In this document: positions 43,795 through 53,160 of the stretch, piece by piece
Layout: each line of letters opens with the position of its first letter
Position numbering within the stretch: the first letter of the stretch is position 1
From: Oscarella lobularis
Taxonomy: Eukaryota; Porifera; Homoscleromorpha; Homosclerophorida; Oscarellidae
Reading direction: 5' to 3'
DNA length: 64,000 nt
NCBI RefSeq assembly: GCF_947507565.1
Contig: NC_089175.1
Span: 3,771,733 to 3,835,732 of the forward strand
The notes under the pieces: model-generated
Told to the model about the DNA's origin: nothing
Database searches by the model: none
The model's input: the letters and a program-made list of their open reading frames with translations, nothing else
Made by a program: the position numbers and the translations under genes

Positions 43795-44535
43795 TTCGAA
43801 ATTTGTTTACCTTTCCGACAATTGGCACAGATGCGTCAATCGAAAACCCAAGCGAGCTCCGAAAGCGCATAAGGAGGCCAGGCAGCTTCGGGGGGCCGTT
43901 AATTGTAGTCTAGACACAGAACCTCGTCAACAAACGAGTCTAGGAAGAAACTTGACTGAATGAGGATGCTCTGGGATCCATTTTCGTTTCCCCTGGTTCC
44001 GTAATCGTTATCGTCAGTTCTCGTTACTAGGGTAGAAGAACTCTCCCCCCTTGGCTCTCACCCGGGGTAAACGATCTAGCTATAGATCTTTTTCTGAACT
44101 CGTAAGCCGGTACAACTAACATCTGCGCTTCGTTCATTAGCGTTAGAATGATCTCCAAGTTGAGGTTCTATGCATTACCGCTATACTGGCCTTTTGGTCA
44201 AGCATCTGGTCCCACCACTGTTACGAAGCAGGCGCAGGCATACAATTAATAAAACGATAAACTAGTGAAGAAGACCAGACTGCTGGAAGTAATGGAAGTC
44301 ATTATTAAAAGCCATCTGCGAAAGCGCATGACCTACAAGTAGCTCTGGCACGATAACTAGTGAAGAAGACCAGACTGCTGGAAGTAATGGAAGTCATTAC
44401 TAAAAGCCGTCTGCGAATTAAAGGCGCATGACCTCTGGCGGCCGCCATGTTTTCGCAGTACGGCCTGTAAAACCGAGTGCGAAAGTCTGTCTCTCTCAGT
44501 TGAAGCAAGTCTCGAACGACGCGATAATGATCAAA
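43795..44535 (+). pseudogene. Duplicated S2 promoter with start codon cut after three codons
   Basis: Matches 38460-39152 upstream of S2, up to ATGATCAAA at 44527-44535. The next base begins a (CTCC)n run, so the gene body is gone. An internal tandem repeat of about 95 bp (44253-44332 and 44351-44435, ACTAGTGAAGAAGACCAGAC) has been added in this copy. Confidence 0.6.
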
Positions 44536-44563
44536 TCTCCCTCCCTCCCTCCCTCCCTCCCTC
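44536..44563. repeat. CTCC microsatellite
   Basis: Six or seven CTCC units directly at the breakpoint of the truncated S2-like start. From here to 45051 there is no other gene; the S4 promoter lies in it. Confidence 0.8.
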
Positions 44564-45051
44564 TTAAGAGCTCCTCTTTCTTCTTTCTTCTCACCCATTA
44601 CGTGCTATTTATAGAGTATGGCGCTTTTTCACAAGTGATGCGTTTTCGGGTGATTTGTGGGTGTTTTGGTTAATGGTTTGCTATGTTTGTTGGAGAGTGG
44701 AGGGAGAGCTTTCTGGTGAAGGATAATTGGGCGTGCCGATTGGCTGTGTTGATAGCTAGGCCTTCGTTGGTCGAAAGGTCTGAAAATAACGAGCACAACC
44801 TTGTTCCCGAATAAATTTAGTAAAGCAGAGCTTTCAATGTCAGCCTTTCGCGGCTTGAAAACTCCAAGGATAGTTCAATCCGCTACATTTAGCCTCACAA
44901 CTTGGGCCGCTCGCCTCTTCGAAGTCTTTTGTTTACTGTGGAAGCCTGAGGCGTGTCTGACGGGCTAATTGTTTTACGTGGTGTGGCCTATAAAACCAGC
45001 AAGAGTCCCTGGCTGTTTTTCATTTGAAGCAAGCAAGCAGTGAACGCAGTA

Positions 45052-46514
45052 ATGACCAAATTTATGTTAGCTGCCTTCGTTGGCCTCTCTCTTCTCGGAT
45101 ATTTCTCTTCCGCCGTAGCAACCACGTATACTAGAATCCGTGCTGGAAAGAACATGGCATTCCGTTAGAAGAGCTCGATTCTAACTAGCTTAATTAGCTT
45201 CACTAATGGATAAATGAAAATCTTCTTTTGTTTCTATAGGCGGCAACCGGTATGGCAGGCCTAACATCGGGGTGTTCAGGCTTAGGCTCGACAAGCGTCG
45301 GTTTTTCAAACTGAAAACCTCTCTGCTTCTTCGGTACATGGTCATGGAAAGCCCCACTGTAATAAAACTCTCCTACGCCTTATCCTTCGTCGAACGACGG
45401 AAACAAGTACGCTCCCCTGACAGTCACTTGATTCCATCATATCCAGCTCGTAAAACGCTCTATCATTGTACGGGAGCAGTAGCGAAACTAGTTCGCCTCA
45501 CTGCTAAGGACAAGGCAAGAATCAGACGCTACGTTTACTTGACAGTCAGCATACTTCATGTGGGCGGTTCCGCCTCTTTTCGTATGAGTCTGGTCCGATC
45601 TGGCTGCAGCGATGCCTACGGGCGCGGTAAGAATGAGCGCGACTGCAGCACCGCGTGGCAAGTAACTTGACTTTTTGTTTCCTTAATTGATCTTGCAGTC
45701 GCACACAGCTCCGGGTGCAATTTTGCGAAAGGAGAAACGTGCGACTTTAAAAACGACGGGTGCGCTGCGTACCCGTGGTCAGCTAATGGCAGAGATCTCA
45801 CCCAAAGCCCTGTCGAATCGTGCGAAATCCCGATGGCTATTTTAAACGTGCCTGATCTGCAAGAAGCATTTAAGTTTGTTGAAAAAACAAACTTGAATCG
45901 AATTGCGCGCCAAAGTAGTTCAACAGGTGAGAACTCTCTCAGGCGGGATGCTCTAGATCGTCCATGCATGCATGGCTGCCTCTAAAGTCTTCTACGTGCT
46001 TGCTTGCAGCTGAGTTGCTTTATACATATCTTTTTGCGCTTTTCTTTACAGGCATATCTGTAGACCCAGCTGGGAGCAAAGGGGTTACAATTGGCGTATG
46101 CAATTCTCCGACTTTGGAAGCAAATCCCGACGAGAATACGGCGATGACGTTCAAGTTCAGATTTGAAGAAGGTGGATCACACCGGATCGTTGTTTTGCTT
46201 TTGTGCATGTCTGAAGGAGGCGACGTCATGCCTATGCGAAAGGATTTTCGCCATTACGCGGTGAATAATATGGCACCAAGAGATCCTAAAAGCGGTACCA
46301 AGTGCCTCAACATCCACCGGTACCTGAAGGGTTCTAATTTCAAATGCACGCACTTTCAAGTTCAGTTTATCGGGGCAGCATTCGGCAGCTATCTTTCAAT
46401 TGATAGCGTGTACTTTTACAAAGCCTGTCGTAAGTATTATATACCGTAGATATCATGACTCTTCTTTCTTCACCTAATTTTTCAGCATGGAAGTCTTTCG
46501 ACAACATTGACTGA
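45052..46514 (+). CDS. S4: secreted S-family protein
   Basis: Exons 45052-45163, 45240-45626, 45699-45926, 46052-46429 and 46486-46514, phase 1, 377 residues. Signal peptide MTKFMLAAFVGLSLLGYFSS. I chose the donor at 45164 (GTTAGA) because it restores phase and resembles the S2 donor. Exon 2 has LLLRYMVMESP and GCSDAYGR. Exon 3 has SGCNFAKGETCDFKNDGC and PWSAN. Exon 4 has IVVLLLCMSEGGDVMPMRK, KCLNIHRYLKG and IDSVYFYKAC. It is closest to S1 but lacks RRKR, having NRIARQ at the matching place. No TM. It seems intact. Confidence 0.75.
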
Positions 46515-46689
46515 ACTAGAGCCGTTCCTGAAACAGTGTGATGTCAAAACCGTGACTTGTCGATGTGGGGGTCTTTTCTGTTAACGTCTGTTTTGCTTAG
46601 ATATCTGTCTGTCTGGTAACATTTTTCTGGTGCGTGAAGCCAGCTTGTCTTCGAAGCCTGCATGACGTCTTAGCGAACACTCGGCACCG

Positions 46690-46930
46690 AGATCTGTTAA
46701 TTTTGGCGTGAAAAGAATGCCTAAGAAGCAGTCAACTGATCAGTTTTCTTTACATACATCTGATCTCGACGCATAGTCTTCGCGTCACAAAGACGGGTTC
46801 TTTGAACTTGAAAACGATTCCACTGTTCAAAACGTTCTACGAGTGTCACGAATTATTCAAATTTCGAAAGAACGGTCCGCGATGCTAAGTTGGCTTGGAA
46901 ATCATAATTCGTGTATTTGGGGATGTATGT
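46690..46930 (+). pseudogene. Relic of S2-type exon 2
   Basis: Reads VNFGVKRMPKKQSTDQFS, then breaks, then LKTIPLFKTFYECHELF and a stop (TGCTAA) near 46884. No signal exon or later exons, so this is a single-exon leftover of a fifth S gene. Confidence 0.65.
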
Positions 46931-46966
46931 CAAGTAAGTAGATTCGCTATACGCGATATTAAACGC

Positions 46967-47962
46967 TCATGCACAATCAAACATAACTCCAAGAGGATTA
47001 GCTTTTCCTAAAGCTTTCTTGATAGCGTCGCGTTGAGTCGCCAAAAGGTCTTTGGAGGATAGTAGAAGCTCTTCAATTTTAGTTCTTTGCTCCCTAATGG
47101 AAGATATCAGTGTTTGCCCAACTTCAGAATTGGGCTGCAAGCTTGAAAGAACCTCAAGATTGCGTTTACAGCTGCCAATCAAATTCTGCAATGAACGTAA
47201 GTCGTCTTCTATGCTCGTTGCAGCAGCCAAAATAACAGTAATTGTCTTTGCTAACGACTGTATCTGTCTAATGCGCTTTTTCGACTTTCCCTCCTTCACA
47301 ATCGAAGCGACTGCTGCGAAAACGCCACAAACCGCAACTCCAAATCCAAAAATCGTAGCAATTCCTCCCGTGACAAACAGAGCTACGAGAGCACCTGCAA
47401 TGAAGCCAAACACTCCCGCATATTTACAAGCAGATGCAGCGACAGCGTCTTCGATTGCTTGTATGGGACTCGTTCGAATAGCGGCTTTAGTCTGTTCAAC
47501 GCGACAAGCCTTCGCCGCTGCAAACGACTCGCGTGCCAACGCTTTTGTGATCAATCTGTAGGCTTTGTATTTGCTAGTAGCTCGTTCAATGTAATCCGTT
47601 GCTAGCCACTGACTGTCACGATCGATCTGGTCTTTCTGCGGTTCTCTCTCCTCGTAGGCGTCAAGACGCTCTTCGGACGAGACGCACTCGAGAACGTGAA
47701 CGATCTCGCCGAGAGTATCGAGATATTCTTCTGCTTCAGCGAATGCGTCTTGCATTTTCGATCCAGAGGTGTGCACCGCTTCGCAAAGTTGAGGTACGGT
47801 GAGTTGAGGGCTAGCCGTTTCGACGCCAGACGTGGGTTCCAAGTCAAATTGCGTCAAATCGTCAACAGGAGGAGCACTCGGCACTGCGGAACTAGCTTCA
47901 AAATTAACATTTGCTATGGAAGTCACTGCCCCTTCTGGCGCTGCCCGATGTCTAAAGTCCAT
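46967..47962 (-). CDS. Intronless protein with hydrophobic hairpin and helical flanks
   Basis: 331 residues in one exon, no signal peptide. The N-terminal 60 residues are low in structure. Long polar helices follow (60-170, rich in E, A, K). A hydrophobic, glycine-rich block at 181-222 (YAGVFGFIAGALVALFVTGG, IATIFGFGVAVCGVFAAVAS) could form two membrane passes or a hairpin. It is followed by KSKKR and a coiled-coil-like end (255-320). The layout recalls hairpin-helix membrane-associated proteins, but I recognise no family. It borders the S cluster and is read opposite to it. Confidence 0.65.
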   Translation of the reverse strand: MDFRHRAAPEGAVTSIANVNFEASSAVPSAPPVDDLTQFDLEPTSGVETASPQLTVPQLCEAVHTSGSKMQDAFAEAEEYLDTLGEIVHVLECVSSEERLDAYEEREPQKDQIDRDSQWLATDYIERATSKYKAYRLITKALARESFAAAKACRVEQTKAAIRTSPIQAIEDAVAASACKYAGVFGFIAGALVALFVTGGIATIFGFGVAVCGVFAAVASIVKEGKSKKRIRQIQSLAKTITVILAAATSIEDDLRSLQNLIGSCKRNLEVLSSLQPNSEVGQTLISSIREQRTKIEELLLSSKDLLATQRDAIKKALGKANPLGVMFDCA

Positions 47963-48593
47963 CTAATTCTTACGCAGAGAACTTCTGTTGGTGAAACTGA
48001 AACCGGAATTTATCCTTAACGTCAAAAGCCTTTGCGCTACCCGTTGCGTCTGTTGCGGCTCTCCTCTGGCTGCAGCCGGGGTTGCAGCGTACTCTATGGT
48101 TGCAGTCAGTTGCGGTCACTGTTGCTGTCTTCATGGCAGGAGAATCCGACGTTCAGTGTCTTCAACTTGCTGCAAAACGTACGAGACTCGGAGTTTCTCA
48201 AGTTGTTCTACAGTTACCTAGTAGAAACGGTCACTGTCACTGCATGAATGACACAAACGTGCTCTACACAGCGGAAAAGAGAGTTTGTGGTGACGATGGA
48301 CCACCGTCAGACTCACAGTAAGAGACCATGCAGCAGAATTTATATATAGGACCACCGTCACAGTAAGAAACCAACAGAATTTCTAATATAATAAATAACT
48401 GACGAAACAAGTAGTGGAAAGCAAGAAAAAAAGATGAAAATAAAAGTGATAGATATAAATAAAGTTTCATGTCATAAAGGTAAGTGACGTTCACGCTGGA
48501 CGCACGGCCGGTGTAAGCCTTTTCCTGCACTTGCCACAATGGCTTTCTCCACTAGCAACCCATTCTCTTAGGCACTAAAAAAAGGATAAATTA
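47963..48593. other. Intergenic between two minus-strand intronless genes
   Basis: No gene seen. Several short open stretches overlap each other and have no shared features with known exons. A short direct repeat (GGACCACCGTCA) occurs at 48299 and 48350. Confidence 0.4.
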
Positions 48594-50333
48594 TTAATTT
48601 TGAGAAGCTACTATGACACTGAAACATTGTACCTTTTCATGGCATGCGTGCCCACACTGTGTAGCAGCAGCATCGCTTGAACTTGAGTTGAGGTACTGCT
48701 TACAAATAGCGCAGTATGTAACGCATAGCGTTGCGCCTGTAGGCACCGTTCCCCAAGCAATCACGGGCATGTTTCCTTCTCCTCTCGGACGAATCGAATA
48801 CCTCGCCGACACGCCATTGTAAACAGGAACGCCTGTAGGATCACTGAAACGCGCACTTCCTGGATCCGAAAGATTTGCCGTGCCTCCAATTTGAATTGTC
48901 GAGCCTCCTTGACCGCCTCGCACTCCGCCAACCGGACAGGAAGAGGGAACGACGCTTGGCTCTGGAGTAGGTGGCGGGCGATACGGTTGCCTAGTGCCAT
49001 TTGGAACATGCTGCGTAGAAAACGATTTCATGCTGCAGCCACCGCCACCGCATATAGAGATGTCACACCATCCTCTAGCCTTCGTCCGTGGAACGATAAT
49101 GTTACAGAACGGATCAATCGACTGCTCGTGCAGTTCTGACCACGACTTCACGTTAGGAAGAGAAAAAGATCCATCGATCGGTGACCATGGATTCAATCCC
49201 TCGTAGATCCAGTCGAGATCGTCATCACTAACGGACGCGCGAACTGTCTCGCAAAACTGAAATAGAGGCTGGGCCACACCGGCAACGCCGATCTTTGTGA
49301 CAACGTCGGCCGAGTGACGAGAACCGTCCACGACGTAATTTGTTATTTCGTATTTCGTTTCAAGATGAATAGGCCCAAACCGTCCAAAAAGGACTTCCCT
49401 GCCGTCGCGTTCTGCGACGCGATTCATCATCTGCCTCAAGTCGAAGTCTGCTTTTTGTTTCACTGGTACGACACTCGTTTGGCCTTTCGCTGACGATTTG
49501 ACTCTCTGGAACGTTTCTGGGACGATTGAGGGATTGGACTGCGTTTTCTCCCAGAGCCACTCCTCGTCGATTTCGACACCTTTTTCTTTGAGCCACTCGG
49601 CGATGACGATCATCTTGGGCAGCTCCCGTACCCGCTCAAAAACGGACGCTCCGTCAAAAACGACGTCGTCGTAGATATTCGACAGATAGGCGCCGAATTT
49701 TGGACTCGCCGTCGACTCGATTTTCATAATGGGATCGTTTGGAAACACCAGGGCATCATCTGTCTCGCTGAATTCCACATTGGCGCACTTGAGAAAAATC
49801 GATCCCGACCGCTCCTCGCGCGGGAAATCGTCTGACGTTTTCATACCGCGCACGCACGTGTTTTGATTCCACGCGACGAAGCGTGATCCCTCGCCGTCTC
49901 CCCCGCCGCCACCGGCGACGCAGTTCGCTAACGGTTTGACGTTGGTGGCGAGCGACTTCATCCAGACGTCGGCTTCGATCGTGAGTTTGCCGAGACGCGT
50001 GCCGCGCATCCACGTCGGCGAATAGTCGCAGTATTGCCGTCCTGCGAGGGGATTGGGCGGTGCGATGGTGCGGAAGACGAATTCGGGTCGCGTTTTGTCG
50101 TGGTATGTCGTTCGAAGTACGCCCGCGAACTCGTCTTCGGTCGGCGATTCCGTAGAATCGAGGCGAGCGTCGTCAAATTGAAGTTTCGGCTGTTTGTTGC
50201 CGTTGACGGTTACGATTGTGACGCCCGTGATGCATTTTCCGCGTCGCGACAAGCCGATGAAGTCGTCGCGAAAGTCGTGCTTTTTGGCGCTGAAAAAAGG
50301 TGCGCTTTTCACTTTGGATAGGAGGGTCGGCAT
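48594..50333 (-). CDS. Large intronless protein, family not recognised
   Basis: 579 residues in one exon, starting MPTLLSKVKSAPFFSAKKHD. No signal peptide or TM. The first 430 residues look like a folded globular region with many charged strands (TGVTIVTVNGNKQPKLQF, FGRFGPIHLETKYEITNYVV). A proline- and glycine-rich linker follows (RQPYRPPPTPEPS, GGVRGGQGG). The C-terminus has YCAICKQYL, QCGHACHEKVQC, a possible short zinc-binding cluster. It is probably intracellular. Start codons of this gene and the ZYG11-like gene are 221 bp apart, head to head. Confidence 0.65.
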   Translation of the reverse strand: MPTLLSKVKSAPFFSAKKHDFRDDFIGLSRRGKCITGVTIVTVNGNKQPKLQFDDARLDSTESPTEDEFAGVLRTTYHDKTRPEFVFRTIAPPNPLAGRQYCDYSPTWMRGTRLGKLTIEADVWMKSLATNVKPLANCVAGGGGGDGEGSRFVAWNQNTCVRGMKTSDDFPREERSGSIFLKCANVEFSETDDALVFPNDPIMKIESTASPKFGAYLSNIYDDVVFDGASVFERVRELPKMIVIAEWLKEKGVEIDEEWLWEKTQSNPSIVPETFQRVKSSAKGQTSVVPVKQKADFDLRQMMNRVAERDGREVLFGRFGPIHLETKYEITNYVVDGSRHSADVVTKIGVAGVAQPLFQFCETVRASVSDDDLDWIYEGLNPWSPIDGSFSLPNVKSWSELHEQSIDPFCNIIVPRTKARGWCDISICGGGGCSMKSFSTQHVPNGTRQPYRPPPTPEPSVVPSSCPVGGVRGGQGGSTIQIGGTANLSDPGSARFSDPTGVPVYNGVSARYSIRPRGEGNMPVIAWGTVPTGATLCVTYCAICKQYLNSSSSDAAATQCGHACHEKVQCFSVIVASQN

Positions 50334-50554
50334 TTAGGTAGGTGTCCACAAGCTAGGAGCCTCTAGAACTGAACTTTGGACTTTTGCGCATGTTCATTAA
50401 ATCACAGAATGATGCCGGTAAATTTCCCAGGGAAAACTAAATATAGATGTTCATGTTTGGACACGATCGACCAATGCACGCCGCCACCACGTGCCAGTCC
50501 ACGTGCCTGTCCCGCGACCTATAGCGCCGCGCTACATCATCGCGCACGTGTGAC
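50334..50554. promoter_or_regulatory. Divergent promoter of the 48.6-kb gene and the ZYG11-like gene
   Basis: A 221-bp space between opposite start codons, with two CACGTG-type E-box motifs (50489 and 50500 region, CCACGTGCC). It must hold both promoters; regulation is inferred. Confidence 0.4.
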
Positions 50555-52930
50555 ATGGCGGCCAGTCTTTCCGATCTTTGCCTCTCCAATCTCTGCAAAA
50601 CGCGCTTGCCCGTGTACTCGATCCGGAAGAGCGTTCGTCCTCAACTCGTTCCAGAGCGCCTGGAGCGCCTTCTCTCGCGCAATGGAAGCGGCGAACTTCC
50701 CTACCCGATCGTAACCCAATTGGTTGCCAAACTATCGGAAGCGGGAACCCTGAGCGCTCGTATTCTGTCGCTTTTGCTGCGTCAGTCGCGAGGACGCCTT
50801 CGTTCGCTGCAGCTGAACCTGACGCAAATGACATTCGACGAATTCCGCCGTCTTCCGCCCATCTTCGGTCTCGTGGATTTCGACTGCTCTTACGTCGATC
50901 ACGTAACGAACGCTCTATGGCAAAATTTGTGTCCGAGCCGCTCGTATTTGCACTCTTTCGCCGCGATCGGATTGGACAATCCTGCGTTCGAGTTCAAACG
51001 CATTGTTCAATTTGTCGAACTGTCATCCTTGAAATTGGGCAACACGTGCGTTGCTATCGACGACGTCCTGCTCATTTGTCAGAACCTCGGCGAATCTCTG
51101 ACGACGCTGGACCTCTCGGAATGCGCCGAACTCGATTTCTTGTCCATACTCCCGGGAATTCGCCAGACGCGGAAACTCGACTATTTATCGGTGCGCGACC
51201 TCCCAGTTGCTAAGGCTCCAGTAGCTGACAAAGGAAACGTCTTAGCCACGTTTCGAGAGGCATTTGATTGCCTCTCATTATTGACATTTCTTGACCTGGG
51301 ATGGATAAAAGATGCTGGAACTCTTACTGGATGGGACGTTGCTTGTGCCATTGTCGAACGCAGGGGGTCCGGATTGACCCACTTGGATGTCTCGGGCCTA
51401 TCGAATCTTCGCCAAATTCTTGTCTTCGTGAAAGAACTTGGAATTGAACGGAATCTTAAGTACCTCGGCGCCCTTCACCTAGATCTTCCCTATCCTTTCG
51501 ATTTTGACAAAGACTATGTGTATGACTGCGAGGCTGACTGCGACGCCGCAGTTTATTTGAGCGACGATTTAGCGGCTGAGGTTAAGGATTTGAAAATCGT
51601 TGGAACGGGATTTAGAAATGTCAATCCGTTTATTCTGTGTCAACCGCACTATGCGGCGTTCACTCCTCGCAACAACGCAATATTTCGATTGATTGGTGCT
51701 TGCATGATCTTCTTGGACGACTTACCTGAACTGAGTGTCCAACAAGAGAGAGCTTTTTCACTGTTCCTGTTAAGCAAAAGTCGTGCACTTCGTAGTTCAA
51801 AAGGAAGAGCGTCCCTTTCTTGTCCTCTTCTTGGGTACTTGGCTGTGATCACTTCGATAGACTTGCCGATGGGGGCGGATGCTCTCTGTAAAGCTGTTTT
51901 GCCTCACCTCATTCAGCTCTTGCGCGATACTCAACCTCAGACTGCATTTGCATCGGCGCATCTCTGCAGCTGGGTTACCGAAGCACTAGAAGATGAGCCA
52001 GAAGCGCGAGCTTTAGAACAACTTCAAGTTGCTCTTTACTTTGTCTTTTGCCATTTCGTCAGAGGCAACTTCTGTGAAATTATTCCAATTCTGAGTGCTC
52101 TTCATGATGGCAATTTTCTGCGCGATGTTGCTATTAATCAAGGTTTTGCTGGCGCCCTCATTGGCCTTCTAGAATCAAGTCTTGCATTGCGACACTCTCG
52201 TCAGTCTCATTCTGTGATAGAAATACTACCCTACTCGGACCTTCTCCGAGATCCTGTCATTTCTCGTTTCATTGGTGTACGAATCAGTCGATTATCTGAT
52301 GATCTCTGCCATCTTTTTGATACTCTTGACGAAGAAAACGTCCGGCAGGCCGAGTCTCTAATCAATGCTCTCTACTTTTTGTCCTTTCAGAAGTCTAATT
52401 GTTCTCTTCTGTTAAAACCTGCTGTGCTATCACTTATATGGAAAAGCCTGAATTATTTCGATGCTAATGACGGTATACAGTGCTTTGCCGCTGAGCTATT
52501 TGCTTCACTCACGTTCAAATCGTCGACGCCGTTCTCCGGAGCCAGCAAAGATTACGGGGACGCTGAAATATTCTGGCAAAGAATTGCTGAGCACTGTGAG
52601 CATCTTAAACCCCAGAAAGTGCACGATGGTGCAATCGAACGAGGACGAGGACGACATAGCTATTGCGAAAAGTATTCTCTCCAAATGAGTTTGTCGTTTC
52701 TTGAACAGAAGGACCGCGCGACTTCGCAGATTGTTTTTGCACTGTGGAGTGCAGCAAGATGTCTATCATATGTTCGTCACATTCTACACTATCCTGTTGT
52801 GGTTACGGAAAAAAACACGAAGCGATTGCTTTGTCTTGTCAAAGCCGATGCCTGTCACAGAAACGCAATCATGAATGAACTCGTTGAATATATTAGAGCC
52901 GAATTGGAGCGGGGATTTGAGTTTATTTGA
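50555..52930 (+). CDS. ZYG11/ZER1-like substrate receptor of a CUL2 ubiquitin ligase
   Basis: 791 residues in one exon. Residues 4-13 (SLSDLCLSNL) fit the elongin-binding BC box, [SAPT]LxxxCxxxL, at the same N-terminal place as in ZYG11 proteins. Leucine-rich repeats follow (about 85-330, for example LTTLDLSECAELDFL, LTFLDLGWIKDAG, LTHLDVSGLSNLRQI), then helical ARM-type repeats (about 390-780, ending ATSQIVFALWSAARCLSYV). Known members bind CUL2-elongin B/C through the box and recognise N-terminal glycine degrons through the ARM part. The length agrees with that family. The lack of introns is odd and may reflect retroposition. Assignment rests on architecture and the BC box. Confidence 0.7.
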   Translation: MAASLSDLCLSNLCKTRLPVYSIRKSVRPQLVPERLERLLSRNGSGELPYPIVTQLVAKLSEAGTLSARILSLLLRQSRGRLRSLQLNLTQMTFDEFRRLPPIFGLVDFDCSYVDHVTNALWQNLCPSRSYLHSFAAIGLDNPAFEFKRIVQFVELSSLKLGNTCVAIDDVLLICQNLGESLTTLDLSECAELDFLSILPGIRQTRKLDYLSVRDLPVAKAPVADKGNVLATFREAFDCLSLLTFLDLGWIKDAGTLTGWDVACAIVERRGSGLTHLDVSGLSNLRQILVFVKELGIERNLKYLGALHLDLPYPFDFDKDYVYDCEADCDAAVYLSDDLAAEVKDLKIVGTGFRNVNPFILCQPHYAAFTPRNNAIFRLIGACMIFLDDLPELSVQQERAFSLFLLSKSRALRSSKGRASLSCPLLGYLAVITSIDLPMGADALCKAVLPHLIQLLRDTQPQTAFASAHLCSWVTEALEDEPEARALEQLQVALYFVFCHFVRGNFCEIIPILSALHDGNFLRDVAINQGFAGALIGLLESSLALRHSRQSHSVIEILPYSDLLRDPVISRFIGVRISRLSDDLCHLFDTLDEENVRQAESLINALYFLSFQKSNCSLLLKPAVLSLIWKSLNYFDANDGIQCFAAELFASLTFKSSTPFSGASKDYGDAEIFWQRIAEHCEHLKPQKVHDGAIERGRGRHSYCEKYSLQMSLSFLEQKDRATSQIVFALWSAARCLSYVRHILHYPVVVTEKNTKRLLCLVKADACHRNAIMNELVEYIRAELERGFEFI

Positions 52931-53160
52931 GTTTTTTCCCTGAAAGCCTTGATTACTGTTGTACCTTGAAGCATTTTCTAGAAATCTTTGTTGGCGTTTT
53001 CATGGTGACGCTAGGGGACTGCCAGTATATTTAGCACCGTGACTAAAGCCGAGTAAAAAATCTATACTAGTACACCGCGGTTATGAGTAGAATATTTTTC
53101 AATAACCTATGCGCATTTTCTGACGTATAGCCAACCTACTGCACATGCGCATCGCAGAGC

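Noticed and set aside
47052-47561. Plus-strand open frame of 169 codons
   Set aside because: It is the mirror of the 331-codon minus-strand gene, which has coherent helical composition; the plus frame does not.
50578-51213. Plus-strand open frame of 211 codons inside the ZYG11-like gene
   Set aside because: Arginine- and serine-rich shadow in another frame of a well-supported 791-codon gene.
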